DNA from: Emcibacter sp.
GTDB taxonomy: Bacteria; Pseudomonadota; Alphaproteobacteria; Sphingomonadales; Emcibacteraceae
Assembly: GCA_021741205.1 (NCBI GenBank)
Contig: JAIOYI010000001.1
Coordinates: 434,001-498,000, forward strand
Reading direction: 5' to 3'
DNA length: 64,000 bases
Shown here: piece after piece, positions 1 to 8,573 of the stretch
How positions within the stretch are numbered: the stretch's first letter is position 1
How the letters are laid out: every line of letters starts with the position of its first letter
Translations under genes and position numbers: made by a program
Notes under the pieces: generated by a model
Told to the model about the DNA's origin: nothing
The model's input: the letters and a program-made list of their open reading frames with translations, nothing else
Databases searched by the model: none

Positions 1-351
1 GATCATAACCTGACCGAAATTATGGTAGCTGGAAATGTGATCCGAATGCCCTGCCTAGAAAGACCGCAAGGTAAAAGATTGGAGTCTGGACAGGAAATTC
101 GACTTCACCTCTATGCCAAGGACATCAGTATCGCACGATGCGCCCCACAGCAAACCAGTGTTCTCAATATCGTTCAAGGTCACATTCACGCCATTGAAAA
201 GACATCACAGGATGGTCAATGTCTCGTCCGCCTGCTGCTTGGGGATGTTCCCATTTTGGCCCGCATATCCGCCTTTTCTTGTGATGAATTGGCCTTAAGG
301 CCTAAAATGGAGGTCTATGCCCAAATCAAGGCCGTCTCTCTTGTCCAATAA
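1..351 (+). CDS. modC: Molybdate ABC transporter ATP-binding protein, C-terminal part
   Basis: This is the 3' end of a gene that enters from outside the window. The frame is open from base 1, so the ATG at 22 is an internal methionine. What remains is a molybdate-binding TOBE/Mop domain: a conserved alphaproteobacterial ModC tail with the pattern 'SVLNIVQGHI', then a stretch resembling 'LLLGDVPILARIS', ending in a short strand 'VYAQIKAVSL'. ModC is the cytoplasmic ATPase that powers molybdate import with ModA and ModB; its Walker motifs would lie upstream, off the window. It ends two bases before the tail of modE on the opposite strand, which supports the molybdate assignment. The family call is secure; nothing can be said about the ATPase half. 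Confidence 0.85.
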   Translation, partial: DHNLTEIMVAGNVIRMPCLERPQGKRLESGQEIRLHLYAKDISIARCAPQQTSVLNIVQGHIHAIEKTSQDGQCLVRLLLGDVPILARISAFSCDELALRPKMEVYAQIKAVSLVQ

Positions 352-353
352 AA

Positions 354-1154
354 TTAATCAACCGCAAGAATAACATTTGATGCCTTGAAAAAGGCGCAGA
401 CTGGGTCGCCAAGCCTTAGCGCCAAATCATTAAGACTAGCATTGGTGATAATGGCGCTTATGGTTTTATCGTCTTTTAAATCAATAACCACATCGCTGTT
501 GACGGCCCCTTTGGAAATTTTACGCAATATGCCCACCAGTTTATTACTGGCACTGGTTTTAATGTCTATATCTGGGCTTATCATAACGGCCGAAGCCTTA
601 ATCAGAGCAACCACATTCATCTGTTTTTTAAGACCTAGCCTCTGACAGCTATCTTCGGTGATGATAACGGATAATGTCTGATTTTTGCTGATCCTGATAT
701 GGACGACCACATTGACCACCCCGAAAATAATATCACTTATTTCACCCCTAAATTGGTTACGTGCCGTGGTTTGCATTGACCCTATCCTTACAAAATTTGC
801 CACATCATCAAGACAGTCCACCTGAGATTCAAGACGCATCATATAAGAACCAAGTTCATGCTCAAGCGCCAAAAATCCTTTGACGATCTTGCGTCCAAAG
901 TCGGTCAAAGCCGTGCCGCCCCCCTTTGTTCCACCCACAGACCGCACCACCAAGGGCTTCTCCGACATGTTATTAAGGGTATCTAATCGATCCCATGCGG
1001 TTTTATAACTGATGCCAAGTTGCTTGGCGGCGGCAGAAATAGAGCCACAATCCTCAATCGCCATAAGGAGTTTTGCCTGACTAGCGGCAAAAGACATCTG
1101 ATTATCCCCCATTAGCCCCAGATTTCCGTGAAAATTTTTTTTAATGCTTTTCAT
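354..1154 (-). CDS. modE: Molybdate-responsive transcriptional regulator ModE
   Basis: The 266-residue product matches the length of E. coli ModE (about 262). Residues about 20-90 form the winged helix-turn-helix ('GSISAAAKQLGISYKTAWDR'), followed by the glycine-rich wing 'GGTKGGGTALT' near residue 75. Two TOBE/Mop molybdate-binding domains follow at about 131-195 and 202-266. In the known family, molybdate-bound ModE dimers repress the modABC transporter and activate molybdoenzyme genes. It is convergent with modC and two bases apart. The start at 1154 is the upstream ATG; a start at the methionine near residue 20 is possible but would trim the N-terminus. Function is inferred from domain order and context. 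Confidence 0.9.
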   Translation of the reverse strand: MKSIKKNFHGNLGLMGDNQMSFAASQAKLLMAIEDCGSISAAAKQLGISYKTAWDRLDTLNNMSEKPLVVRSVGGTKGGGTALTDFGRKIVKGFLALEHELGSYMMRLESQVDCLDDVANFVRIGSMQTTARNQFRGEISDIIFGVVNVVVHIRISKNQTLSVIITEDSCQRLGLKKQMNVVALIKASAVMISPDIDIKTSASNKLVGILRKISKGAVNSDVVIDLKDDKTISAIITNASLNDLALRLGDPVCAFFKASNVILAVD

Positions 1155-1206
1155 TAAATCCCGTCTTTTTTTACCGCCATAGCATCTATTTTGAATTAGG
1201 ATATTA

Positions 1207-1225
1207 AATATTATATGATAATATT
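1207..1225. promoter_or_regulatory. Perfect inverted repeat between modE and the LysR gene
   Basis: The sequence AATATTA-TATGA-TAATATT is a perfect 7-bp inverted repeat with a 5-bp spacer, about 40 bp upstream of the LysR start in a 109-bp divergent intergenic region. LysR-type regulators usually bind such a partial palindrome upstream of their own gene. ModE sites are also TA-rich palindromes, so it could serve either neighbour. The region is AT-rich, so a chance palindrome is possible. Confidence 0.35.
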
Positions 1226-1263
1226 ATTTCAATACCAAATAACAAGATGAAAATTGCACAGAT

Positions 1264-2130
1264 ATGGATATTACCCAAATCCGAACATTTATAGCTGTTG
1301 TCGATACGGGAAGTTTTATTGCAGCAGCAGACAAAGTTTGTGTCACCCAATCAACGGTAAGCATCCGTATCAGAAACTTAGAAGATCAACTTGGCACCTA
1401 TCTCTTTGAAAGAAGCAAACAGGGGGCAAGCCTCACCATTGCCGGCAAACAATTTCACAAACACGCCATGGCGCTTGCTAAGATATGGGATCAGGCACGC
1501 CTCGATGTGGGTATTGGTGACGAACATGAAACAATTTTACGCATCGGTGGACAGGTCAGTTTATGGAATAATTTTCTGCTCCGTCTACTGCCTTGGATGC
1601 GCATAAACGCTCCTGAAATTGCCCTTAGAACAGAAATGGGCTATTCGCCAGATCTTACCCAAAAATTATCGGAAGGCTCCATTGATATTGCTATCATGTA
1701 TCGTCCAGAACATCGCCCGGGCTTTAAAGTCAAACAAATCTTTGAAGAGGAAATCATTTTGGTCTCTTCACTTGAAAACAAAGACGATATCTTTAATCAG
1801 GATTATATTTACGTCAACTGGGGACCAGAATTTTTGAGTGATCACGCCCTTAATTTTCCCGACATCAAAACACCACGGGTTTCGCTTGATTTGGGAACCC
1901 TTGGCATAGAATATTTGCTTCATTCTCCGGCTAGCGGTTATTTTCCAAAACGAATAGCACTCCCCCTAATTAAACAGAAGAAAATATGGGCCGTTACTTG
2001 GGCGCCAAAATTTATATATCCCGCCTATATTGTTTATGCCGACGATATCGCTAAAGAATTGATCAACATAATATTAAAAGGTATCAAGACCATATCGGCT
2101 CAAATTCATCAACTTGAAAATCAACCCTAA
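1264..2130 (+). CDS. LysR-family transcriptional regulator
   Basis: The 288-residue protein has the standard LysR layout. A winged helix-turn-helix occupies residues about 1-62, with the diagnostic run 'GSFIAAADKVCVTQSTVS' and then 'IRNLEDQLGTYLFER'. A periplasmic-binding-like effector domain follows at about 90-288. The HTH half is well conserved while the effector half is not recognisable to a specific regulon. It is divergent from modE and is not followed by an obvious operon on its own strand: the next gene faces it. Its target is unknown; self-regulation through the upstream palindrome is likely from family behaviour. It could control the small genes at 2150-2831, but nothing in the sequence proves that. 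Confidence 0.85.
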   Translation: MDITQIRTFIAVVDTGSFIAAADKVCVTQSTVSIRIRNLEDQLGTYLFERSKQGASLTIAGKQFHKHAMALAKIWDQARLDVGIGDEHETILRIGGQVSLWNNFLLRLLPWMRINAPEIALRTEMGYSPDLTQKLSEGSIDIAIMYRPEHRPGFKVKQIFEEEIILVSSLENKDDIFNQDYIYVNWGPEFLSDHALNFPDIKTPRVSLDLGTLGIEYLLHSPASGYFPKRIALPLIKQKKIWAVTWAPKFIYPAYIVYADDIAKELINIILKGIKTISAQIHQLENQP

Positions 2131-2149
2131 TTTAACAACAGACTATTAT

Positions 2150-2347
2150 TTAGTCGTCATTAAAACCGTCATAATAATCATCTTTATTGATGCGACGGCG
2201 ACGCGGGCGCTTGCGCCACTTGGATCCAGATTTTTCTTCCCGAAATGGGTTAAGATAATCACCATTATTAGAACTGGATAACTCATAATCATTAATAGCA
2301 TTAAATAAGTCTTCATCACTTAATGTATTATATTTATCTTCTTTCAT
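2150..2347 (-). CDS. Small charged protein of unknown function (65 aa)
   Basis: I chose the ATG at 2347 because GGAAAGAAAGG lies just upstream; the frame stays open further to 2395, but that extension is cysteine-rich and has no ribosome site. The protein is hydrophilic. It starts with an acidic, Asp/Asn/Ser-rich half ('TLSDEDLFNAINDYELSSS') and ends with a basic cluster 'KWRKRPRRRRINKDDYY' and an acidic tail. There is no signal peptide or membrane segment. The Arg/Lys block could bind nucleic acid, but that is only a guess from composition. It is tail-to-tail with the LysR gene, 19 bases apart. I do not recognise a family. Confidence 0.5.
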   Translation of the reverse strand: MKEDKYNTLSDEDLFNAINDYELSSSNNGDYLNPFREEKSGSKWRKRPRRRRINKDDYYDGFNDD

Positions 2348-2552
2348 TACCTTTCTTTCCTTATTATAGACAAGACCACAACAACAGATTATCATTTTTT
2401 AGATATTTGAATATCGAATTTATTTAATGATTAATATTTATATTTTAAATATTATTTGTTTTTCGCATAACATCAATTTAATTAAATCGTTTATAATAAT
2501 AAATGTCATGAGATAATATGTTCCATCTAAATTCAATAGAGGGACGATCAAA

Positions 2553-2831
2553 ATGACAAGTAACAAGAAATTATTTGGTGCCATAGCCACATTTCTTATA
2601 TTAGCGACACCAAGCTTTGCAACCGACCTTAAAAATTTGGATAATGTCACCTATAGCATATATATTGAATTAGACGAAAATGAACAAATATTGACCATCA
2701 ATCCCAATGAGACACTGACCGATGTTTGTACTTTATGTTATATTGGCATGGAAGATAGCGAAAATGGAATTTCCATTCAGTATCAGACCAAGGTTTACAT
2801 CAAGAATGGCCAATTTACGACCGAAAAATAA
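2553..2831 (+). CDS. Small secreted protein of unknown function (92 aa)
   Basis: Residues 1-23 look like a Sec signal peptide: lysines at 5-6, a hydrophobic core, then 'ATPSFA' before the likely cleavage at Ala23/Thr24. The mature part would be about 69 residues, acidic, with a short Cys-x2-Cys pair ('CTLC') near the middle that could bind metal or form a disulfide in the periplasm. The ribosome site AGAGGGA lies 12 bases before the ATG. It ends four bases before the end of the opposite-strand M42 peptidase gene. I recognise no family; it may be a lineage-specific periplasmic protein. Confidence 0.6.
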   Translation: MTSNKKLFGAIATFLILATPSFATDLKNLDNVTYSIYIELDENEQILTINPNETLTDVCTLCYIGMEDSENGISIQYQTKVYIKNGQFTTEK

Positions 2832-2835
2832 TTTC

Positions 2836-3885
2836 TTATCCTTCTGATCCCTCTGAAAGAGCCTGCAAGACGGTAATAAAATCAGAACAAGATGATATGG
2901 TCGCCGTTTCCCGTAATGTGTGATAACCACTTGTAGGAATTTGCAAGGTTGTCCCATCCACTAGCCCGTCTGATGCGGCAATAATCCGACCCATTTCAGT
3001 GCTTCCTACTGAAAAAGCTTTTTGATTTTGTGCAATTAATATTTTATTTTGTTCCTCAACAAAAATATCCTTAAAGCAGTAACGAATGGATTTTTTATCA
3101 CAAATGGCTGCAATTCGGTCTGTGAGCTGTCTGTTAAACATCCCATTAACATCTTTATACCGCAGAGCCAATTGCTGATTTCTCACATCATCAATAGGAA
3201 AGGGGCTTGTATCCACCACAATCAGATTATTCTGCGGAGCCCCAAACCGTCTAAACCATTCCAAAAGATAACGCCAACTCTTGCCAGCTTCCTCTTGAGC
3301 TGTAAAAAACGCCGTTCCCTGAAATCCAAGAGAAAATAAATGAACAAGACAGGCCGCCGTTAAAACATTATCCAATTGCCCGCTATAACTATCCTTTGAC
3401 ACCTCAAGGCGATCAAAAAAAGCGACAGGTGTTCCCGCAACCAAATGCGACATGGCGTCCATTTCAAAGATAAGGTTATTGCGTTTATCGCAAATATAGG
3501 CGTTTTTAATCTGTCCCCGACCTCTGTATGTTCCAGACCACGGGTCATAGGCATAGGTCGGAGCATCCTGAAATCTATCCTGAATTTTCTGCATCAATTC
3601 TTCGGAGACGGAATTGCCCAAAAGATCAGACCTGCTACCCGCCACAAAGGCGGCATATTGAAATTCATTGGGGCCTGTGCACATTAACCCATGCCGATCA
3701 ATATGAGCCGAGAACATTATGGAATTGGGCTTTTTGCCCTCTGCCACCAAAAGACCTTCATACCATGTCACTTTTGCGCCTCTGAAATGAAGCTCTCTTT
3801 CCAGCTCCCGAAAGAAGGAATGTTCCGCACCAACCACACTGGGGCAACGGATCAATGTTTTTAGCAAATCTTCAAATTCTTCCAT
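2836..3885 (-). CDS. M42-family (glutamyl aminopeptidase-like) metallopeptidase
   Basis: A 349-residue di-zinc peptidase. The usual metal ligands of clan MH can be read in order: His61-x-Asp63 ('SAHIDRHGL'), Asp172 ('GQLDNVLTA'), the catalytic Glu198 with Glu199 ('FFTAQEEAG'), Asp225 ('IVVDTSPF') and His323 ('PTSGYHTLRE'). The 'GS' plus 'TE' stretch near residue 295 matches the late M42 region. Known M42 enzymes cut N-terminal residues from small peptides in the cytoplasm; there is no signal peptide here. It lies 76 bases downstream of the methyltransferase/ATP-grasp gene on the same strand, so the two probably form one transcript. M42 peptidases also accompany ATP-grasp synthetases in the NAGGN osmolyte cassette, which suggests this one works on a small ligase-made peptide. 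Confidence 0.8.
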   Translation of the reverse strand: MEEFEDLLKTLIRCPSVVGAEHSFFRELERELHFRGAKVTWYEGLLVAEGKKPNSIMFSAHIDRHGLMCTGPNEFQYAAFVAGSRSDLLGNSVSEELMQKIQDRFQDAPTYAYDPWSGTYRGRGQIKNAYICDKRNNLIFEMDAMSHLVAGTPVAFFDRLEVSKDSYSGQLDNVLTAACLVHLFSLGFQGTAFFTAQEEAGKSWRYLLEWFRRFGAPQNNLIVVDTSPFPIDDVRNQQLALRYKDVNGMFNRQLTDRIAAICDKKSIRYCFKDIFVEEQNKILIAQNQKAFSVGSTEMGRIIAASDGLVDGTTLQIPTSGYHTLRETATISSCSDFITVLQALSEGSEG

Positions 3886-3961
3886 AATCTACCCTTATGC
3901 ATGCGTTCTGGCTCCTTGTTATAGTGCGACAAGAGGCTTATGGGAATGGATATTTTAAGGG

Positions 3962-5845
3962 TTAAAGTTTAAGTCTGCCCATCGTTGCATCAATAATAAG
4001 CTTTAATAATCCAGAATAATCATATCCCGCAAAGCTTGCCATGAGGTTCAACTTACCGTCCCAACACCAGCCAGGATTCGGGTTAACCTCGAGCAGTTTA
4101 ATGGTGCCTTCGGCATCGGCTCGAAAATCAAAACGGGCATAATCCCTGCACCCTAATCGTTCAAACAGATTTTTTGACCAATCAACCAAATTGCGATACT
4201 GTTCATCCGCTATGGTGGCCTGTTTATATTTAATTTCTGTCCAATAGGGCGATGATGGGTCCCATTTGGATTCATATCCCAATATGGGAGGGAGACCCTC
4301 GTCAAGCTCGCTGTAATCAACCTCTAATATGGGAAGTGCCTTAAATCCAAGTCCAACATTACCAATCAGTCCAACGCTGAATTCTCGGCCTTTTAAAAAT
4401 TCCTGTACAAGGATCGGAATGCCCGGCAAAATTTCCTGTAAGTGAGTAATATAGTCGATACCCTCATTGGCGTTATACACCACCGCCTTTGATGTTATCC
4501 CGATGCTGCTGTCCCCCTCGCAGGGTTTGATCAGAGCTGGTAAAATTGACGGGATCGTAAAGGCCTGATCTTCTGATCCAAAATAAGTCTCGAGAGGAAC
4601 AGGAATATCACACGCCATGGCCACATAGCGCACAATGGCCTTGTTATAGCATATGGCCAGAGACTGTGGATTTGCGCCACTATAGGGAATATTCAACATC
4701 TCAAGATAGGCGGGAACATGAAGTTCTAATGAGGCCTTATTGCTATATCCCTCATCACAAAAATTTAAAACAAAAGCAGAAGGCAGTCCTTTCAGGGAAT
4801 TTTGTAGCGTGGCATGATTATCAATATAACGAAAATGAAATCCTTCTATTTTTGACAAAGCCTCTTTGAGCTTATGAATGGTTACAAAATCATCTGCATT
4901 AAACTGTCCCTCCAATTTTACGGAATCAGGAAGCTGTGGATCACCAAGCAGAACCGTAACATCGATAAGCGCTTTCTTTGTTGTCTTTACCGCAGCCTTC
5001 AATGGCCCCCTTGCCGTCAGAAAATTGCGCCGTGCCATCATACCGAGGTCCTCATCACGAGAAGACAGAGTCTCTATTTCAGCATGTATTACAATATCCG
5101 AGAACCCAGCCTCTTTTAACAGTTTTTCAATACGGCTTTTGGAATAAAGTCTTTCGGCATAAAATTGATCCGCAATCACACCATGTTCAGCATGAGTCAC
5201 CACTTCCCGTGAAATCAACTTATCACCATTGCTTGAAAGAGATCTTTCCCGACAAACAAATTGATTTTTATCAATCCATTCCCATGAACGTGGTTCAAAA
5301 TTTTGTCTAATCCAATCGCCGTCCACAAGGTCAATAGCGATTTTTCCTTCTGATTTAAGCACTTTTTTTATGGAGGATAAGACGGCAAGATCATCTTCTT
5401 CTCGATCAAAATAACCAAAAGAATTTCCCATCATAAAAACGCCGTCGAATGAATTTTCTGGCAGAGAAAAACGTCTGGCATCGCCTTCTTTAAACTGAAC
5501 CACAAGATCTGCACTCTTCGCCCGCCTTTTGGCCAAACGGATCAGATAATTTGACCGATCGAGTCCCGTCAAATTTTTATAGCCTCTTTTGGCCAATTCT
5601 ATGGTATGACGACCCTGTCCACAGCATAAATCCAAAATTTTATCTGTGTTTTTAAGGTTCAGGGCCTCAACAAGCAAATCAACCTCTCGATGAGTATTTT
5701 CATCATTTTCGACCACATCGCCGTCCGTGCTTAAATAAACCGCATTAAATAATGATCGCCACCATTCTTCGGGTAAATGGCGCTCTAAATCAGACAATGG
5801 GCCAAGCGTTCTGGAAATATGAGCAGATTTTTTTTTCGTCTTCAC
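3962..5845 (-). CDS. SAM methyltransferase / D-Ala-D-Ala-ligase-like ATP-grasp fusion
   Basis: A 627-residue two-domain enzyme. Residues about 30-280 are a class I SAM-dependent methyltransferase, with motif I 'ILDLCCGQGRH' at about 70-80 and the acidic 'GLDRS' loop after it. Residues about 290-627 are an ATP-grasp ligase of the D-alanine-D-alanine ligase type: 'LNIPYSGANPQSLAICYNK', 'PALIKPCEGDSSIGI', 'VQEFLKGREFSVGLIGN', and the metal-binding end 'LEVNPNPG'. ATP-grasp enzymes of this class join a carboxylate to an amine through an acyl phosphate. True Ddl proteins are about 300-350 residues with no methyltransferase, so this is unlikely to be the cell-wall ligase. The product is probably a small methylated peptide or amide; substrates are unknown. 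The M42 peptidase gene follows on the same strand. Confidence 0.8.
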   Translation of the reverse strand: MKTKKKSAHISRTLGPLSDLERHLPEEWWRSLFNAVYLSTDGDVVENDENTHREVDLLVEALNLKNTDKILDLCCGQGRHTIELAKRGYKNLTGLDRSNYLIRLAKRRAKSADLVVQFKEGDARRFSLPENSFDGVFMMGNSFGYFDREEDDLAVLSSIKKVLKSEGKIAIDLVDGDWIRQNFEPRSWEWIDKNQFVCRERSLSSNGDKLISREVVTHAEHGVIADQFYAERLYSKSRIEKLLKEAGFSDIVIHAEIETLSSRDEDLGMMARRNFLTARGPLKAAVKTTKKALIDVTVLLGDPQLPDSVKLEGQFNADDFVTIHKLKEALSKIEGFHFRYIDNHATLQNSLKGLPSAFVLNFCDEGYSNKASLELHVPAYLEMLNIPYSGANPQSLAICYNKAIVRYVAMACDIPVPLETYFGSEDQAFTIPSILPALIKPCEGDSSIGITSKAVVYNANEGIDYITHLQEILPGIPILVQEFLKGREFSVGLIGNVGLGFKALPILEVDYSELDEGLPPILGYESKWDPSSPYWTEIKYKQATIADEQYRNLVDWSKNLFERLGCRDYARFDFRADAEGTIKLLEVNPNPGWCWDGKLNLMASFAGYDYSGLLKLIIDATMGRLKL

Positions 5846-6100
5846 AATATAATTCCCATCTTTATTTATCTGATATTATTTCTAATGTCAGGATCTAGTA
5901 TCATTTAACTACCCTAGGCATTAGGATAAAGCACGGGCAGAATAAATGTTTCAATAAGATACTATTTATTATTTGTATAACGATTTTAAATGATGTGTAT
6001 TATTTAATAATAGAATAGATAAATTCTATATTTTTCCCTTCAAATCAAGATTGGATTTTAATTTTTCAATATTTTAATAATAGAGATAACATGAAAGCAA

Positions 6101-8536
6101 TCAACGGGGTCCTGTCAGAATAAAAGACTCTTTTATGTCCTGATTAATATCCGTCATATTAAATAAAATTGGCCGCCATTGTTTTTTTGCAAATAATTTT
6201 GTCTGATCCGTATAATGTTCTGAGGTTGGATCACCTGACTCGCCATAAGTCAGAAAAGCTTCGGCCTTTGGTCCTTCGTCGGTATAGCTTAAGCTCAACA
6301 AGAAACTGGTGCCTGCGGTTACGGAATAGCCTACATCCGTCAAATATTTACTGCTTGCGATCCTGTTGCCATTAACCTGCGGAGCCATAGCATCATATCG
6401 CCATTGATCAATAATATTCGCGATCCCTTCTTCATTTAGCCCGCCATGAATAGCAATTTTTTCTTGGCTCTTATAAGAAAACTGGATATCGCCAAGAGTA
6501 CTGTCAAGAGAAAGGTCTGCACTTTGCATATTCTCAATGGCCTCCGCCAACTTTACGAGGGCTAGCGTTTTATCGGCCAAATCCCGAGGGGTATTTATGG
6601 GGTCATTAGGATCAAAGGCAATAGCAAAAAGTTCGCCCTTTTTAAAGCTTTCCTCATAAGGATAGAGTGTTATCCATTCCCGAAACAAAACCGCCCCATT
6701 TGCATCAAGGTCAAGATGTTTATTATAGCCTTTTAAGATAATGCACGCTTTTGAAAGATCAACAGTCTTACTGCCATATTTTATGGCTGGTTGAGCGGTA
6801 CAGGCCGATACCAATTCATCAAGCAATAATTCTGCTGTAAGGCTTCTATTAGACAGTATGGCCGCTTGCATTTCTTGAAGAGAAAATTTACCGTCTTCGC
6901 CTGCGGGGCCTTTGGGGCTCGTGTCACTCAAAAATTTAGCATTCATTCGTGTACGCAATGTTCGGGCGGTCCTTTCAGGCCCAAACAAGGGAGAATATCC
7001 CTCCAAAGGTTCCTTGGCATTGGTCAGCCAATAGCTGTCATTGGCATTAAAAATATAATCACTACGGTCATATTGTGGCTGTTCAACAAAGGGAACCACC
7101 CCTGCAACTCGAGCTTCGGGATGCGGTTGCCATTCAAACCGACTGTCGCTACCATCCAGTATAATATGTTCCAGTTTTTCGTTAAATTCTTTGGTCAAAG
7201 GGTCTGTTTGCGTGCGGTCCCGCCAAAGCGCTATAGCCTCAGGGCTAAGGCGCGCCACATTCGTTCCATCAATATAAACCGCCCGCCCATCTTTGCTTGT
7301 TGCCATACTATTGACCCAGGGCATCGCATTCCATTTTTTATGAGCCTGCTTAAAGCTATCCATATCTTTGGCTAAATCCATATCCTTCCACTGATCCAAT
7401 AGATTATGATTATCCACATTGGCATCCCGTATGGTTATAGCCCGTGTTGTTGTCCAAGGTGCATTTGGCAAATTAACCATTGGACCATAATGACTAAACC
7501 ACACCACATGATTTTCTATGGTTTCTGTACCATTTTCATCTTTCACAGGAAGGCTTATTTTTTTTGCTATCATTTTTCTGGGTTTTCCATCATAGAAATA
7601 GCTCGTAGGGTCACCTGGTACCAAGTCCAACGTATAAAAAACCACCCGCTCACTATCTGATACGGTGTGGCTCCAACCAACATTTTCATTAAATCCTATC
7701 GCAACGCCTGGAGCACCAAGAAGATGCGTGCCATAAATATTAAGCCTGCCCGGAATGATCAGATGTTTTTCCCAAAAGCGGTCCGTTCCCGTCCAAGGAT
7801 AATGGGGATTACCAAGTAACATACCTCGACCATTTTCTGTTCTATTCTTACCAAAGGCCCAAGCATTTGAGCCCATATGGCGCCCCCCGAGATCTTTCGT
7901 ACTTTCGGCAAATTCTTCTGAGGTCAGATCTAATTTTGCGGTTTTATCGCCGGATTTTTCTGCTTCTGATTGTGGCGGTGCCGCAGAAACAATCATTCCC
8001 GACATATAGCGTGTGGTCTGAGCCAGCAACAAAAAGCGGGCAAAAATATCTTGAGGCTTTACCTCATGTACCCAATCGGCTCCCTTGCACCAAGAGGTAA
8101 TATTGTCACGGCCGATATCGTTGATATATTTATTATAGCCAGAGGTATAGCCACTTATCCACTGCTGGTTTTCATCGGTTTGACCCTTAAAATACTGTTC
8201 TGCATTATCCGAAATATCAAGAGCCTTTATGAGAACATCGCTTTTAACATGTTTGTTTTTTTCGCCGGCACCAAAATATTTGGCCCGCTCCCCTCTGGCC
8301 TCGACCAAACCATAGGCAATGTTACACACATGATCACGCGCCGCCATATAACCCTCCCCAAAGCCAAGGCTACCAAAATCATCTGCTGTAATATGGGGTA
8401 TTCCAAAGCTTGTCACTTTGATTTCTGACTTATAAAAAGAAGCGTTTACCGATTTTTGTTCGCTGCAGGATGTTAATAATCCTGTCATAAGCAATAAACC
8501 TAAAGAAACTAATCTCTTATTGTTTATAGTGGTCAT
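6101..8536 (-). CDS. Penicillin acylase family lipoprotein (Ntn hydrolase)
   Basis: An 811-residue precursor. The N-terminus has a lipoprotein signal peptide ending in the lipobox LTSC with the lipidated Cys24, so the enzyme should be membrane-anchored outside the inner membrane. The self-cleavage point is Gly222/Ser223 in 'HMGSNAWAFG'; Ser223 becomes the N-terminal nucleophile of the beta chain after removal of a spacer. 'GNPHYPW', 'HLLGAPGVAIGFNENVGWSHT' and 'WNAMPWVNSMATSKDGRAVY' are typical of the family. Related enzymes cleave acyl side chains from penicillin G, aculeacin, cephalosporin side chains or acyl-homoserine lactones. The 'SNAWAFG' motif sits nearest the aculeacin/AHL acylase branch, but the true substrate cannot be read. 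It follows the short-chain dehydrogenase by 37 bases and is probably in the same operon. Confidence 0.85.
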   Translation of the reverse strand: MTTINNKRLVSLGLLLMTGLLTSCSEQKSVNASFYKSEIKVTSFGIPHITADDFGSLGFGEGYMAARDHVCNIAYGLVEARGERAKYFGAGEKNKHVKSDVLIKALDISDNAEQYFKGQTDENQQWISGYTSGYNKYINDIGRDNITSWCKGADWVHEVKPQDIFARFLLLAQTTRYMSGMIVSAAPPQSEAEKSGDKTAKLDLTSEEFAESTKDLGGRHMGSNAWAFGKNRTENGRGMLLGNPHYPWTGTDRFWEKHLIIPGRLNIYGTHLLGAPGVAIGFNENVGWSHTVSDSERVVFYTLDLVPGDPTSYFYDGKPRKMIAKKISLPVKDENGTETIENHVVWFSHYGPMVNLPNAPWTTTRAITIRDANVDNHNLLDQWKDMDLAKDMDSFKQAHKKWNAMPWVNSMATSKDGRAVYIDGTNVARLSPEAIALWRDRTQTDPLTKEFNEKLEHIILDGSDSRFEWQPHPEARVAGVVPFVEQPQYDRSDYIFNANDSYWLTNAKEPLEGYSPLFGPERTARTLRTRMNAKFLSDTSPKGPAGEDGKFSLQEMQAAILSNRSLTAELLLDELVSACTAQPAIKYGSKTVDLSKACIILKGYNKHLDLDANGAVLFREWITLYPYEESFKKGELFAIAFDPNDPINTPRDLADKTLALVKLAEAIENMQSADLSLDSTLGDIQFSYKSQEKIAIHGGLNEEGIANIIDQWRYDAMAPQVNGNRIASSKYLTDVGYSVTAGTSFLLSLSYTDEGPKAEAFLTYGESGDPTSEHYTDQTKLFAKKQWRPILFNMTDINQDIKESFILTGPR

Positions 8537-8573
8537 CTGTTTTCTCCCATTTTATTTTGAAATTCTATTACGA

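Noticed and set aside
3962-5845. Calling the ATP-grasp fusion the cell-wall ddl gene
   Set aside because: It carries an N-terminal methyltransferase and sits with a peptidase, not with mur or fts genes; ordinary Ddl is about half the size.
5940-6090. Repeated TTTAATAATAGA-like words upstream of the methyltransferase fusion
   Set aside because: The copies are imperfect and widely spaced in AT-rich DNA, so chance is likely.
6866-7375. 169-codon open frame opposite the acylase gene
   Set aside because: It lies wholly within the conserved acylase coding sequence on the other strand and has no recognisable features.
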